A DNA stretch of 34,538 nucleotides. Source: a virus. The DNA lies in the IMG/VR virus record IMGVR_UViG_3300046167_000252, positions 1 through 34,538 of that record; one strand, written 5' to 3'. The position numbers were made by a program, and so were the translations under genes. Under the pieces are notes generated by a model. The model was not told the DNA's origin, ran no database searches, and saw only the letters and a list, made by a program, of their open reading frames with translations. Below, piece after piece: positions 11,786-19,502 of this stretch. Numbering within the stretch: position 1 is the stretch's first letter; every line of letters begins with the position of its first letter.

Positions 11786-13519
11786 TTATAGTGTTGTTAG
11801 GTCAATCGCCTCTTGCGAACTCAATTTATTTGTAAAGAATAATATCCTTTCTATTCGGGTTTCTCTTTGTGTTCCAGATAAACCATTTTCAATTCGGTTT
11901 ATAGAAGGAACAATTCCAATAGTAGTAGAGTCAATTAAAGCACCATCACCATAGAAATCTACTCCATTAGAATCCCAACAAATACAATACTTCGTTTGGT
12001 CACTAAAAGTCAAAGAAGTATTGGCAGCATCCATATTTACCAATTGCAAGTAGTGATTAGTCTCTCCACCTCTAAATCTAAAATAACCGCCTCCGTAAGC
12101 AGTAATGTCTACAAACTGCATTCTATCAACAGGAGATGAATTTGAAACCCCATCAAACAAAGTGAACTCATCACCAAAGTCAAAGAATATAGAACCGCTA
12201 TTAGTACCAAATATGTTGTTTGCTTGATACCCATTATTATAAAAAGAATCTTGTACACGACTCACACTACTCCCATAGGTAGGTATGTAGGATGTTGCGT
12301 AGGATGCATTGTTCTCACATTGTGCGCCATAGATATATAATCCCGATGTTCCATCTCCTGCAAAGGATACATTACCATTATTGTCTTCAATGGCAATAGT
12401 CATATTGCTACCTGTACTGCCATCTAATACCAAATAACATCTATACCATCCGTTGCCATAATCTTCTATACCGCTATCCTCATAGTAAGTTCCACCACTT
12501 CCTACAATTTGACCTGTATTTAAATCAAAACTCGCATAGCCTAAACCACTTGAACTTGAATTAAATCTAAATCTTTTATATCCTGCTTGTTTTGCAAAAA
12601 CTGAATATACCGCTGTTCCCGAAGTACCATTATTTAAAATGTGAACTCCATTAGCAGTAGTGGGGATTATCTTATATGCGTTTTGAACCCCTTCTGGAGA
12701 TGTTGAGGAATTAGCCTCTAAAGTCATATTAGTAGTACCCCAACTTGCAGAGTTGAAATACTCGCTTGACTCTATAACATTCGTTCTTTGTGGCTCTAAC
12801 AATAGTGCAGGACACGAACTATCCGTATAGTCCAATCTTGGTACATTATCAGTAATACCTCCATATACGGCAGATGTAGTTGTTTCTATATAGTCTCTTG
12901 CTACAAGTCCATATTCTGCTTGTGCTTTATATAGGATGACACTTCCTGTTCCACCTAAATTAGTTGAATCCGCAGGATAAATTCTAAAATTGTTAGCTGC
13001 TGATACATTTCCTGTCAAAGTACATCTATACCAATCATTACCTACATCTGTTATGCTTACATCAATGTCATTACTATTAGAAAAATAAGAACCATCGGAC
13101 AAATTAAAAAATACCTGCGGTGAATTAGAAGCTATATCTATACGAAGTCTTACCCCTTCCCAATTTCCTGCTTTAGCATAAACACTAAATGTATGAACTC
13201 CTGAAAACCCACTAATAGATTGGTATATGAATCCAGAGCCTGTTATTTCATTTGCATTATTACCACCATCAAAATCCGCAGCAGCCGATGATGTTGCACT
13301 CGCCAAAGTCCATCCGCTACTCGCAAGGTTCTTTGAATAGGTCAACAGGTTACCTGTCTCCTTCTCTATATTACCATCTGCATTAACTCTCGTAGCAGCA
13401 CTTGCACGAGTGAAAGTAAAATCACCATCACCGCTTACAGGCTTTTGGCTAAACACTTTACCTGTCTTTGTTCCGCTTGGTATAAGTACCAAACTTGATT
13501 TATCGTATATATTACTCAT
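11786..13519 (-). CDS. Fibre-like structural protein B with carbohydrate-binding-type repeats
   Basis: 577 residues. It starts IYDKSSLVLIPSGTKTGKVFS, which parallels the N-terminus of the next protein and probably anchors it to the virion. Two related beta-sandwich units follow, each with an N..YS or ES..FNS opening, an SVYAKAG or SVFAKQAG strand, a GN(D/G)WYRC strand and an IE or IP-T end. A C-terminal LamG-like part covers residues 430-577. Such domains usually bind glycans. It is paralogous to 13523-15613 but lacks that protein's extra N-terminal domain. Receptor binding is inferred. Confidence 0.7.
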   Translation of the reverse strand: MSNIYDKSSLVLIPSGTKTGKVFSQKPVSGDGDFTFTRASAATRVNADGNIEKETGNLLTYSKNLASSGWTLASATSSAAADFDGGNNANEITGSGFIYQSISGFSGVHTFSVYAKAGNWEGVRLRIDIASNSPQVFFNLSDGSYFSNSNDIDVSITDVGNDWYRCTLTGNVSAANNFRIYPADSTNLGGTGSVILYKAQAEYGLVARDYIETTTSAVYGGITDNVPRLDYTDSSCPALLLEPQRTNVIESSEYFNSASWGTTNMTLEANSSTSPEGVQNAYKIIPTTANGVHILNNGTSGTAVYSVFAKQAGYKRFRFNSSSSGLGYASFDLNTGQIVGSGGTYYEDSGIEDYGNGWYRCYLVLDGSTGSNMTIAIEDNNGNVSFAGDGTSGLYIYGAQCENNASYATSYIPTYGSSVSRVQDSFYNNGYQANNIFGTNSGSIFFDFGDEFTLFDGVSNSSPVDRMQFVDITAYGGGYFRFRGGETNHYLQLVNMDAANTSLTFSDQTKYCICWDSNGVDFYGDGALIDSTTIGIVPSINRIENGLSGTQRETRIERILFFTNKLSSQEAIDLTTL

Positions 13520-13522
13520 ATC

Positions 13523-15613
13523 TTAAATCGTAGTTAGAGCGATACACTCGCTATCAGTTAATGCCGTAGGGAAGAATAACAATTGTTTTGAATCGTGAGA
13601 AGTTCCATTTCCTTTCATTACTATAAAATCAATGTTTTCGCTTGTGTTAGAATTAGTGAGCGTATTGTTTTGTTTTACCCCATTAGAGAAAACAACACCT
13701 AAGCCGCTACTCCATTGCACCGCAATTTTGTTTGTTCCCGATACTTCATTTGTTACTGATATGCTTCCGCTAAAGATTCCATTTCCTTGAACTGTAAATT
13801 GTGGGTTATTAGCCGAAGCACCTTTAATCCATATTTTATTAGATTGGTCTTTCCCAACTTCAGCAAATGGCGAAGAAGTTTGTCGCCCCGTAGTTGTATT
13901 AAACTCATAGTAAAAAGTGCAAGTGCTTGAATATCCTAAAGATTCAACAATAGAATAATCAAAAGACCTCGTAACCGCAGAACCCATAGTAGGTATGTAA
14001 CTTGTAGGGTAACTTGCATTTTGCTCCCATTGATAACCATAGATATATACATAGTCCCCAATGTTAGGAACTTTCCTGTTGAATCCTGCCGATACTTGAA
14101 ATTCAGCATTAGTCCCTGATGCTTGAGCATTAACTACGGCAATACATCTATACCAACCATTGCCCAAATCTTGAATATCTGCATCTACATAATTTGCATT
14201 ACCTGTTGGAGCAGATACTGAACCTGCTCCTAAATCGTAATTGAAGAACAAATCACCTGTACTTTGGTCATAATAAGTGATAGTGAAGTCATTAATGTTA
14301 CCTGCTTTAGCGTAAATGCTCAAGGCTTGTTTTTGATTGGGTTGTACTATATTATAGTACCTTGCCCATTGGCTATTTGGAGTAGCTACAAAAGCACCTA
14401 ATTTAGTAGCGTTGTTACCGCTATCAGGAGATATTGCTTCATTTGCCGACAAAGAAGCATTAACTGATGAAAGACCTTCTAAATACTCGGAATGAGGAAC
14501 ATTGTTAGTTCTTTGAGGCTCAAGTAAAAGAGAAGGACACGAAGCACCACCACTATAATCTAATCTCGGTAAGTCCTCTAATATACCTGCTTGTGCAGTA
14601 GATGCTCCTGTTTCAATGTAGTCAGTAGCAACCATTGATTTTTCCAATTGAGCGTCTTGGATGTAGATGGTTCCAGCGGTTGTTTGCCCAAAGTCGGGGT
14701 AAATAGTAACATTTGTGATTGTATTGCTAAATGTCATTTTTAATCTATACCATCCGCTCCCTATATCTTCGGAAGATGCTGAAATAACATTGTTACTACT
14801 TGTTAAAGAACCATCCGAAAGATTAAACTTCACATCGGGAATGTTTGAACTTGCTTGACCTCTAAAATATACCGATGTTAATGTTCCAGCTTTTGCATAA
14901 AAAGAAATAGTATTTACACCGCTTGAAGAAACATTACGAAGCACTTGGTCAAACGCACCACCGCTTTTTGTAATAAGCCACGCGTCCGAACTACCATCAT
15001 AACCGCTTTGACCACCTGTAGCAGTTGCGCCCGATTTTGTCCATTGACTAAAGTCATTAGAATACAGCAAGAGATTCTCTCTACCCTTCTCAATAAGACC
15101 ATTAACATCTACCCTTGTAGCAGCAAGATTTGAACCCCTACTAAATGTGAAGTCTCCACTTGGAGAAAGCACCTCTTTGACCGATACATTGTCTATTGAA
15201 CCAATAAAATTATTTGTAGAATAAAAATAAATAGAACCTGCGTTAGATATTGTTTCTACATCTACCTCATAACTGCCAATGCTATTTATATTAAGCAATT
15301 GAGTAAAAGTTGGTTTAGTTATAAATAATCTTACGCTTCCTTGCGTTATTGCGGTAACATTAAATTTTATTTTTAATGTGCCTGTTGGTATAGACAAACT
15401 TTGCCTTATATCATTATTTGATGTTCCATCAGAACTTGCAGCGCCACCACTTATAGACCAACCCGAGCCTTTGTCCCAATTGCTATCAGTAGCAAAATCA
15501 CCATTGGTAATCTCCTCTGCTCCATATTCGGGAATAGGGCGCATACTATACAACTTACCATCCTTCACCGCTGAAGGTATCATTACTAATGAGGCATCCT
15601 TATACAGACTCAT
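13523..15613 (-). CDS. Fibre-like structural protein A with carbohydrate-binding-type repeats
   Basis: 696 residues. The N-terminal YKDASLVMIPSAVKDGKLYSM is shared with protein B. Residues 35-145 form an extra domain opening EEITNGDFATDSNW that resembles a CBM4/9-type carbohydrate-binding module. Two GWYR-containing beta-sandwich units (near 200-335 and 370-560) and a C-terminal LamG-like region follow. The two genes are 3 nt apart and cotranscribed. They may form two fibre types or a heteromeric appendage. Which structure they attach to, head or tail, cannot be read from the sequence. Confidence 0.7.
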   Translation of the reverse strand: MSLYKDASLVMIPSAVKDGKLYSMRPIPEYGAEEITNGDFATDSNWDKGSGWSISGGAASSDGTSNNDIRQSLSIPTGTLKIKFNVTAITQGSVRLFITKPTFTQLLNINSIGSYEVDVETISNAGSIYFYSTNNFIGSIDNVSVKEVLSPSGDFTFSRGSNLAATRVDVNGLIEKGRENLLLYSNDFSQWTKSGATATGGQSGYDGSSDAWLITKSGGAFDQVLRNVSSSGVNTISFYAKAGTLTSVYFRGQASSNIPDVKFNLSDGSLTSSNNVISASSEDIGSGWYRLKMTFSNTITNVTIYPDFGQTTAGTIYIQDAQLEKSMVATDYIETGASTAQAGILEDLPRLDYSGGASCPSLLLEPQRTNNVPHSEYLEGLSSVNASLSANEAISPDSGNNATKLGAFVATPNSQWARYYNIVQPNQKQALSIYAKAGNINDFTITYYDQSTGDLFFNYDLGAGSVSAPTGNANYVDADIQDLGNGWYRCIAVVNAQASGTNAEFQVSAGFNRKVPNIGDYVYIYGYQWEQNASYPTSYIPTMGSAVTRSFDYSIVESLGYSSTCTFYYEFNTTTGRQTSSPFAEVGKDQSNKIWIKGASANNPQFTVQGNGIFSGSISVTNEVSGTNKIAVQWSSGLGVVFSNGVKQNNTLTNSNTSENIDFIVMKGNGTSHDSKQLLFFPTALTDSECIALTTI

Positions 15614-15924
15614 ATCAATTCGTTTAATTCGTTAATAGTACAGGTTCTCGCTTCTGTTGATCCTGCTGCTGCTTCTACCCTAACATCATAGGCATCCATT
15701 AATTGTCTGCCTCTATCCGCTTGTGGGAATCTTCTCAAAGATTTAGAAACACACTCAAAAGCCTCCATCGTAGCACCATCCGCTAATGCTCTTTGTTGGA
15801 ATTGTGCAGGGTCTAATATATAGAACATTGCACTCCCCCAACCTATTTGGTTAGTAAATGCATCACCACTACCCCACCAAGTAGAGCCGTAGATTGCTCC
15901 ATATCCTTTTTCATCACTTGCCAT
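15610..15924 (-). CDS. Hypothetical structural-region protein, 104 aa
   Basis: N-terminus MASDEKGYGAIYGSTWWGSG is Gly/Trp/aromatic-rich. The C-terminal half is helical and charged (ECVSKSLRRFPQADRGRQLMDAYDVRVEAA). It lies between the head-tail adaptor and the fibres, overlapping both a 35-codon ORF and the first fibre gene. The place suggests a fibre adaptor or chaperone. No family is recognised. Confidence 0.65.
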   Translation of the reverse strand: MASDEKGYGAIYGSTWWGSGDAFTNQIGWGSAMFYILDPAQFQQRALADGATMEAFECVSKSLRRFPQADRGRQLMDAYDVRVEAAAGSTEARTCTINELNELI

Positions 15925-16021
15925 TATTCTCTAATTTTTTTACGAGTTTCTGTAGCCTTTTTAGGTTAACCTCCTTTGGCTCGTAGCGTTTCTTACAACT
16001 GCCAACCGTTGAAGACCGCAT
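15914..16021 (-). CDS. Possible small basic protein, 35 aa
   Basis: ATG at 16021 within the end of the adaptor gene, stop TGA overlapping the next start region. The product MRSSTVGSCKKRYEPKEVNL then KRLQKLVKKLENNGK is highly basic and helical. It fills the 68-nt gap behind the adaptor. Short basic ORFs are easily produced by chance, so this remains tentative. Confidence 0.45.
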   Translation of the reverse strand: MRSSTVGSCKKRYEPKEVNLKRLQKLVKKLENNGK

Positions 16022-16493
16022 CTTTGTCTGGGTACATATCGTCATTCGTTGCTCCATTATATTCGGGATAGCTTGAGTTGTTAAAAGCCATAAAGTCAAT
16101 AAACCTACGAGTGTAGTGTTCAGCTATATCTCTGTGCTTATTCGTTAAGAAGTCCACCTCGTTCTTCTCCATCGCTATACTGTTCTCTGCCGTGTGCTTG
16201 TAAGCACCTCCATTACCTATCGTATAGGCAGCGTGAGGTAAATACTCTACCATAGCCCAATGGATCAACATAGGTTGAATATAGTCATCTAACAAAGTAG
16301 CATAAGCTACAGGTAGCGTATCTCCTATGATGTCATTACGCAACTTATCGTACAACTTACTACCCAAGTAGTTTTGAATGTGTATCTCCTGTGCAATCTC
16401 TATAAATTGCAAGAACTTATCGGAGTCTACATTTCCAGAGATTACGCTATTGCGTACTAAATCGTCTCTTTTTATGAATAAAACCTTTGCCAT
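15993..16493 (-). CDS. Head-tail connector/adaptor (DUF6712-like)
   Basis: 166 residues, mostly helical. LFIKRDDLVRNSVISGNVDSDKF then IQIAQEIHIQNYLGSKLYDKL and the long helix with MLIHWAMVEYLPHAAYTIGNGG fit the helical connector proteins that dock under the portal (gp6/gp15-type; in Bacteroidetes phages DUF6712). It follows the portal with a 1-nt overlap, the expected place. Its first 48 codons are repeated at 19359-19502 because the tandem duplication breaks inside it. The call rests on layout and place. Confidence 0.65.
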   Translation of the reverse strand: MAKVLFIKRDDLVRNSVISGNVDSDKFLQFIEIAQEIHIQNYLGSKLYDKLRNDIIGDTLPVAYATLLDDYIQPMLIHWAMVEYLPHAAYTIGNGGAYKHTAENSIAMEKNEVDFLTNKHRDIAEHYTRRFIDFMAFNNSSYPEYNGATNDDMYPDKDAVFNGWQL

Positions 16494-18370
16494 TATTTTC
16501 CGTAATTAGGGTGATGCCCTTGTCTTGGCATATCAATCGGTGCAGTAGCTACCTCTTTAGGGTTTTTAGGTAGTTTAAATCCTGCTCTTACCGCTTGGTT
16601 AACATTAACATATTTAGTTCCTCGTAGGGCATCGCCACCATAAGGTTCACCATTCTTCTTCATTTTCTTCTTGTAGATTCTACGCTCCCATCTATGGTAG
16701 CAGTTTACACCACCCTTGTACTTAAACAAAGAATAGTTTCTACCCTTGTGTCCAAAGCTCTTATTCACACCTCTTGCACTCATCATACCAATATCCTCTT
16801 TGCGGTACAATTTCTTTTGAGATAACATAGTCTTGCAGAAAGCACGAGAAGAGCCTTTAGAAGTCTTCTTTGTACCCTTCACATACTTGTATCTTACCTT
16901 GTATATCTCGGAGTCTTGGTTACTGTCTTGTGTAGCGGATAAGTTGACTAATCCATTGAGGTATTCTTCAGTATCAAACTCCTCTGGTTCATCGTCTCCT
17001 ACAATCTCTGCATCAATGAGTTCATAGCCCTCTGGCTCTTCCTCACCCAAGTCAGCCAATGCATCTAACATCTCGTGGGCTAACTCGTCATCAAGAAAAG
17101 GGCGGCTATCCTCGCTTAATTGTTCTATAGGTACGCAGTTCGGTACTTTTCTGCCGTTCTTCATCTTCATACCTACCATCTCATAACCCTCCGTACAAGG
17201 GTCATCAGCATCCTTCAACTCGTCTTTGCATCCGCAGTCGCTACTCAACTCCTCTTTTACTTCCTCCTCCATATCAATCTGCAACTCTAAAGGTTGTAGT
17301 GTCTTGAAGTATAAGTTAAGGCTCACCTCGTTCACTGCAAGGATGTCATCACAAGCATCCAAGATCAACTCTTGAATAGGTCTAACAACCGTGTTGTGGA
17401 ATAAGAGACTTGCAGTCTTCAACTCATCAGCATTGTTACCCAATCCTGTATTGTCTTTAATACCCATCAACATAGGAGAAGTAACCCTATGGGCTACCAT
17501 CAACTTTCGCATACTCTCGTCTGCCAAGAATTGGTACTGCTCACTTGCATCCGATAACTGTACAGGCTCAATACTTGCAGCCATCTCCTTGTTATCGTTA
17601 AATGCCAAGATGAACTTACCAGAATTAGATGAACCGCTAAACTTCTGTATGATTCGTCTCTCTATAAGCTCACGCTCTTCCTCCGTTGGTACACCATTGT
17701 TGAAGTTAATCAACATACTTGGCGATAAGCCGTTCTTAATGTTGTTGATGTGGTAGTTTGCTACCTCCTCTTCCAACTCTGCATAAGGCAATCCCCCTTG
17801 ATAGTCTACAGGTGAGTAGTAATAGAATCCACTACGATAAGGCTTGATACAATAAATCTCAAGACCCTCACCTTTCTCACCGTGACCGAACGCAGGGATG
17901 CGTACAGGCTCAAAGCCTTTCTTACGAATCTTTGTCCAATCTTTAGAGTAGTAGTAACCACATACATCACCATCCTCGTTCATCTTCTCAAAGCGTAAGG
18001 TCTCAATAGGCATATGCTCTACTTGTACGATCTTTGTCTTGTCTTTGTTGTAGATGACTTGGAATGCTGCTTGACCCATAGCCTTCAAATCAAAGGTCAC
18101 CTTCCTCATACAAGTGCGAGAGAACAGAGACTTCATCTGTGCATATTGGTCTGGCTTTCTTTGAGCATCGGTAGCGTATAGCCCCTTGCCGTAGATAAGC
18201 TCACTCATACCATTTATAATGGCATTGTTTGTAGCACTACCATTGTACCTGTCTATAAGGTATTGGAAGTAGTTATTGTCCTCGCCATATGCTACCCATT
18301 GCTTACGATTGTCTTCTACAACCTGTGGGGTAGTATGCGTTGCAAGGTTTACGATGCGTATATTGCTCAT
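16493..18370 (-). CDS. Portal protein, copy 1
   Basis: 625 residues. The first 400 look like a phage portal core (DNNYFQYLIDRYNGSATNNAI, FDLKAMGQAAFQVIYNKDK, MRKLMVAHRVTSPMLMGIK, with an acidic segment from about 375). The C-terminal 120 form a separate basic domain (FCKTMLSQKKLYRKEDIGMM, then YKGGVNCYHRWERRIYKKKM) seen attached to portal or minor head proteins in related phages. Family knowledge: twelve subunits form the DNA gate where the terminase docks. It differs from copy 2 by one residue (Thr for Ser in NKDKTKIVQ). This copy is joined to the intact adaptor gene. Confidence 0.85.
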   Translation of the reverse strand: MSNIRIVNLATHTTPQVVEDNRKQWVAYGEDNNYFQYLIDRYNGSATNNAIINGMSELIYGKGLYATDAQRKPDQYAQMKSLFSRTCMRKVTFDLKAMGQAAFQVIYNKDKTKIVQVEHMPIETLRFEKMNEDGDVCGYYYSKDWTKIRKKGFEPVRIPAFGHGEKGEGLEIYCIKPYRSGFYYYSPVDYQGGLPYAELEEEVANYHINNIKNGLSPSMLINFNNGVPTEEERELIERRIIQKFSGSSNSGKFILAFNDNKEMAASIEPVQLSDASEQYQFLADESMRKLMVAHRVTSPMLMGIKDNTGLGNNADELKTASLLFHNTVVRPIQELILDACDDILAVNEVSLNLYFKTLQPLELQIDMEEEVKEELSSDCGCKDELKDADDPCTEGYEMVGMKMKNGRKVPNCVPIEQLSEDSRPFLDDELAHEMLDALADLGEEEPEGYELIDAEIVGDDEPEEFDTEEYLNGLVNLSATQDSNQDSEIYKVRYKYVKGTKKTSKGSSRAFCKTMLSQKKLYRKEDIGMMSARGVNKSFGHKGRNYSLFKYKGGVNCYHRWERRIYKKKMKKNGEPYGGDALRGTKYVNVNQAVRAGFKLPKNPKEVATAPIDMPRQGHHPNYGK

Positions 18371-18699
18371 CGGTAAATGTATTGATTATCATTATCAGTG
18401 TCCTCGTAATAGGTGAACTCACCATTGTTGACACTAAACTTCTCAAGGTCGGTTTGATTCGTACAATAAACCTTACCTCTATATATCTCGTTAGAGCCTG
18501 TTATTCTTATGGTGTAATACTTACCCTCTACGAATGTATAAGAAGGTGTTATATGCAAGTAATTCGCCTCCTTCGTAGCCGTTAGAGACTCCGTAGCGGA
18601 CACATTGGTTTCCTCATCTGTAATCTTAACAGATACACTTGTATCAAACGCTCTTGGAACGAAATATATCTTCTTGTCTGTTGTAGTTACTATATGCAT
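18367..18699 (-). CDS. Small structural-region protein, 110 aa, copy 1
   Basis: Beta-rich throughout (KKIYFVPRAFDTSVSVKITD, YYTIRITGSNEIYRGKVYC) with an acidic end (EDTDNDNQ). It overlaps the portal start as ATGA. The start follows the element GGTTAACCTATTATG. It is identical in protein sequence to 21376-21708. An immunoglobulin-like or decoration fold is possible, but no family is recognised. Confidence 0.65.
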   Translation of the reverse strand: MHIVTTTDKKIYFVPRAFDTSVSVKITDEETNVSATESLTATKEANYLHITPSYTFVEGKYYTIRITGSNEIYRGKVYCTNQTDLEKFSVNNGEFTYYEDTDNDNQYIYR

Positions 18700-18711
18700 A
18701 ATAGGTTAACC
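18697..18711 (-). promoter_or_regulatory. GGTTAACCTATTATG start-site element, copy in block 1
   Basis: The 8-bp palindrome GGTTAACC lies 4 nt before the ATG at 18699. The identical 15 bases occur at 32318-32332 before an unrelated gene, each time downstream of a UUCG-loop terminator. It may be an operator or a translation element. Confidence 0.5.
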
Positions 18712-18735
18712 ACCAAGAGGTATAAGTGTTATATC

Positions 18736-18767
18736 AAAAAGAAAGGGCAACCCCGAAGAGCTGCCCT
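18736..18767 (-). terminator. UUCG-loop terminator after the 179-aa gene, copy 1
   Basis: Minus-strand stem AGGGCAGCTC, loop TTCG, stem GGGGTTGCCCT, then TTTCTTTTT. It lies 51 nt after the stop at 18818. A tetraloop of this type is very stable. Confidence 0.9.
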
Positions 18768-18817
18768 AACCAAACCAAAACACCTATGTCAAGTGCCGTT
18801 GCTAATATACTACTTTC

Positions 18818-19357
18818 TTACGAAGTAACAATAGTATCTGTAGCTGAACTCATTCCTGCGAATGGGTTGCCATCAGTTGCTCCTGCAATGAAGTTAGCAG
18901 CAGTTACTTCCATAGCATTGAAGGTAAGAGTGTAACCACTCATATCTCCCATAGCTGCTCCAGAGGCAATAGTACCACCTGTTACATCTGCTCCGTGTTC
19001 ACGACCTACCAAGTAAGCGTTGCCGTTGTAGTCCTCTACAACAATGTGAGGTCTGCCGTAAGACAATAACTTGATCTCGTTGTTATCCTCCTTGCTCAAT
19101 TGAGGCAAAGAAAGGCTAACCGCTTGGTCAAAGAATACTGTTCCGTTCTCACGAGAAGCGTTAATAGTTTGCTCTACTGAAGATGTGCCTTTCAGCTCAT
19201 ACTTGTAAGCAGAGAATGTTCCTGTCATATCAGTAACCTCATCGGATGTAACAGAGATAGTTCCTAAATCACCGAAGTTTACAAAGTAAACCGCTTTAAG
19301 ACCACCTACTGATTCACGACAAGGTAACGCACGACCTTTAGTTAAATCACAAGCCAT
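18818..19357 (-). CDS. Major structural protein candidate, 179 aa, copy 1
   Basis: Identical protein to 21827-22366. The open frame extends upstream to an ATG at 19405, but that part is the out-of-frame adaptor fragment created by the duplication, so the real start is 19357 (MACDLTKGRALPC). In this copy the native leader and the upstream terminator are missing, because the duplicated block begins exactly at this ATG. Expression would depend on read-through from copy 2. Function is described under copy 2. Confidence 0.7.
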   Translation of the reverse strand: MACDLTKGRALPCRESVGGLKAVYFVNFGDLGTISVTSDEVTDMTGTFSAYKYELKGTSSVEQTINASRENGTVFFDQAVSLSLPQLSKEDNNEIKLLSYGRPHIVVEDYNGNAYLVGREHGADVTGGTIASGAAMGDMSGYTLTFNAMEVTAANFIAGATDGNPFAGMSSATDTIVTS

Positions 19358-19502
19358 CGTACAACTTACTACCCAAGTAGTTTTGAATGTGTATCTCCTG
19401 TGCAATCTCTATAAATTGCAAGAACTTATCGGAGTCTACATTTCCAGAGATTACGCTATTGCGTACTAAATCGTCTCTTTTTATGAATAAAACCTTTGCC
19501 AT
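19347..19502 (-). pseudogene. Truncated 5' fragment of the adaptor gene
   Basis: The first 48 codons are the same as those of the adaptor at 15993-16493 (MAKVLFIKRDDLVRN to GSKLY). The reading frame then crosses the duplication junction and stops after D-G-L at a TGA. A 51-residue peptide could be made from it but would lack most of the protein. It is the scar of the tandem duplication. Confidence 0.9.

Larger units (their letters stand above)
16347..19357. repeat. Tandem duplication, copy 1
   Basis: This 3011-bp block is repeated at 19356-22366 with an offset of 3009 bp, the two sharing AT at 19356-19357. It contains the start of the adaptor gene, a full portal gene, the 110-residue gene, a UUCG terminator and the full coding part of the 179-residue gene. 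I found 12 base differences, all between 17330 and 18299; the rest appears identical by eye. Confidence 0.95.

Noticed and set aside
11786-15613. Diversity-generating retroelement acting on the fibre genes
   Set aside because: I found no reverse transcriptase ORF anywhere and no template repeat beside the fibre C-termini.
18805-18830. Fourth promoter-like site ending in TATATTAGC before the 110-residue gene (also at 21814-21839)
   Set aside because: The last nine bases match P1, but the TTGTWAA part and the TGTG are missing, and the UUCG terminator lies between it and the gene.
18818-19405. Longer N-terminus of the 179-residue protein in copy 1 (start at 19405)
   Set aside because: The extra residues come from an out-of-frame piece of the adaptor gene joined by the duplication. 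Copy 2 shows the native start at the ATG corresponding to 19357.
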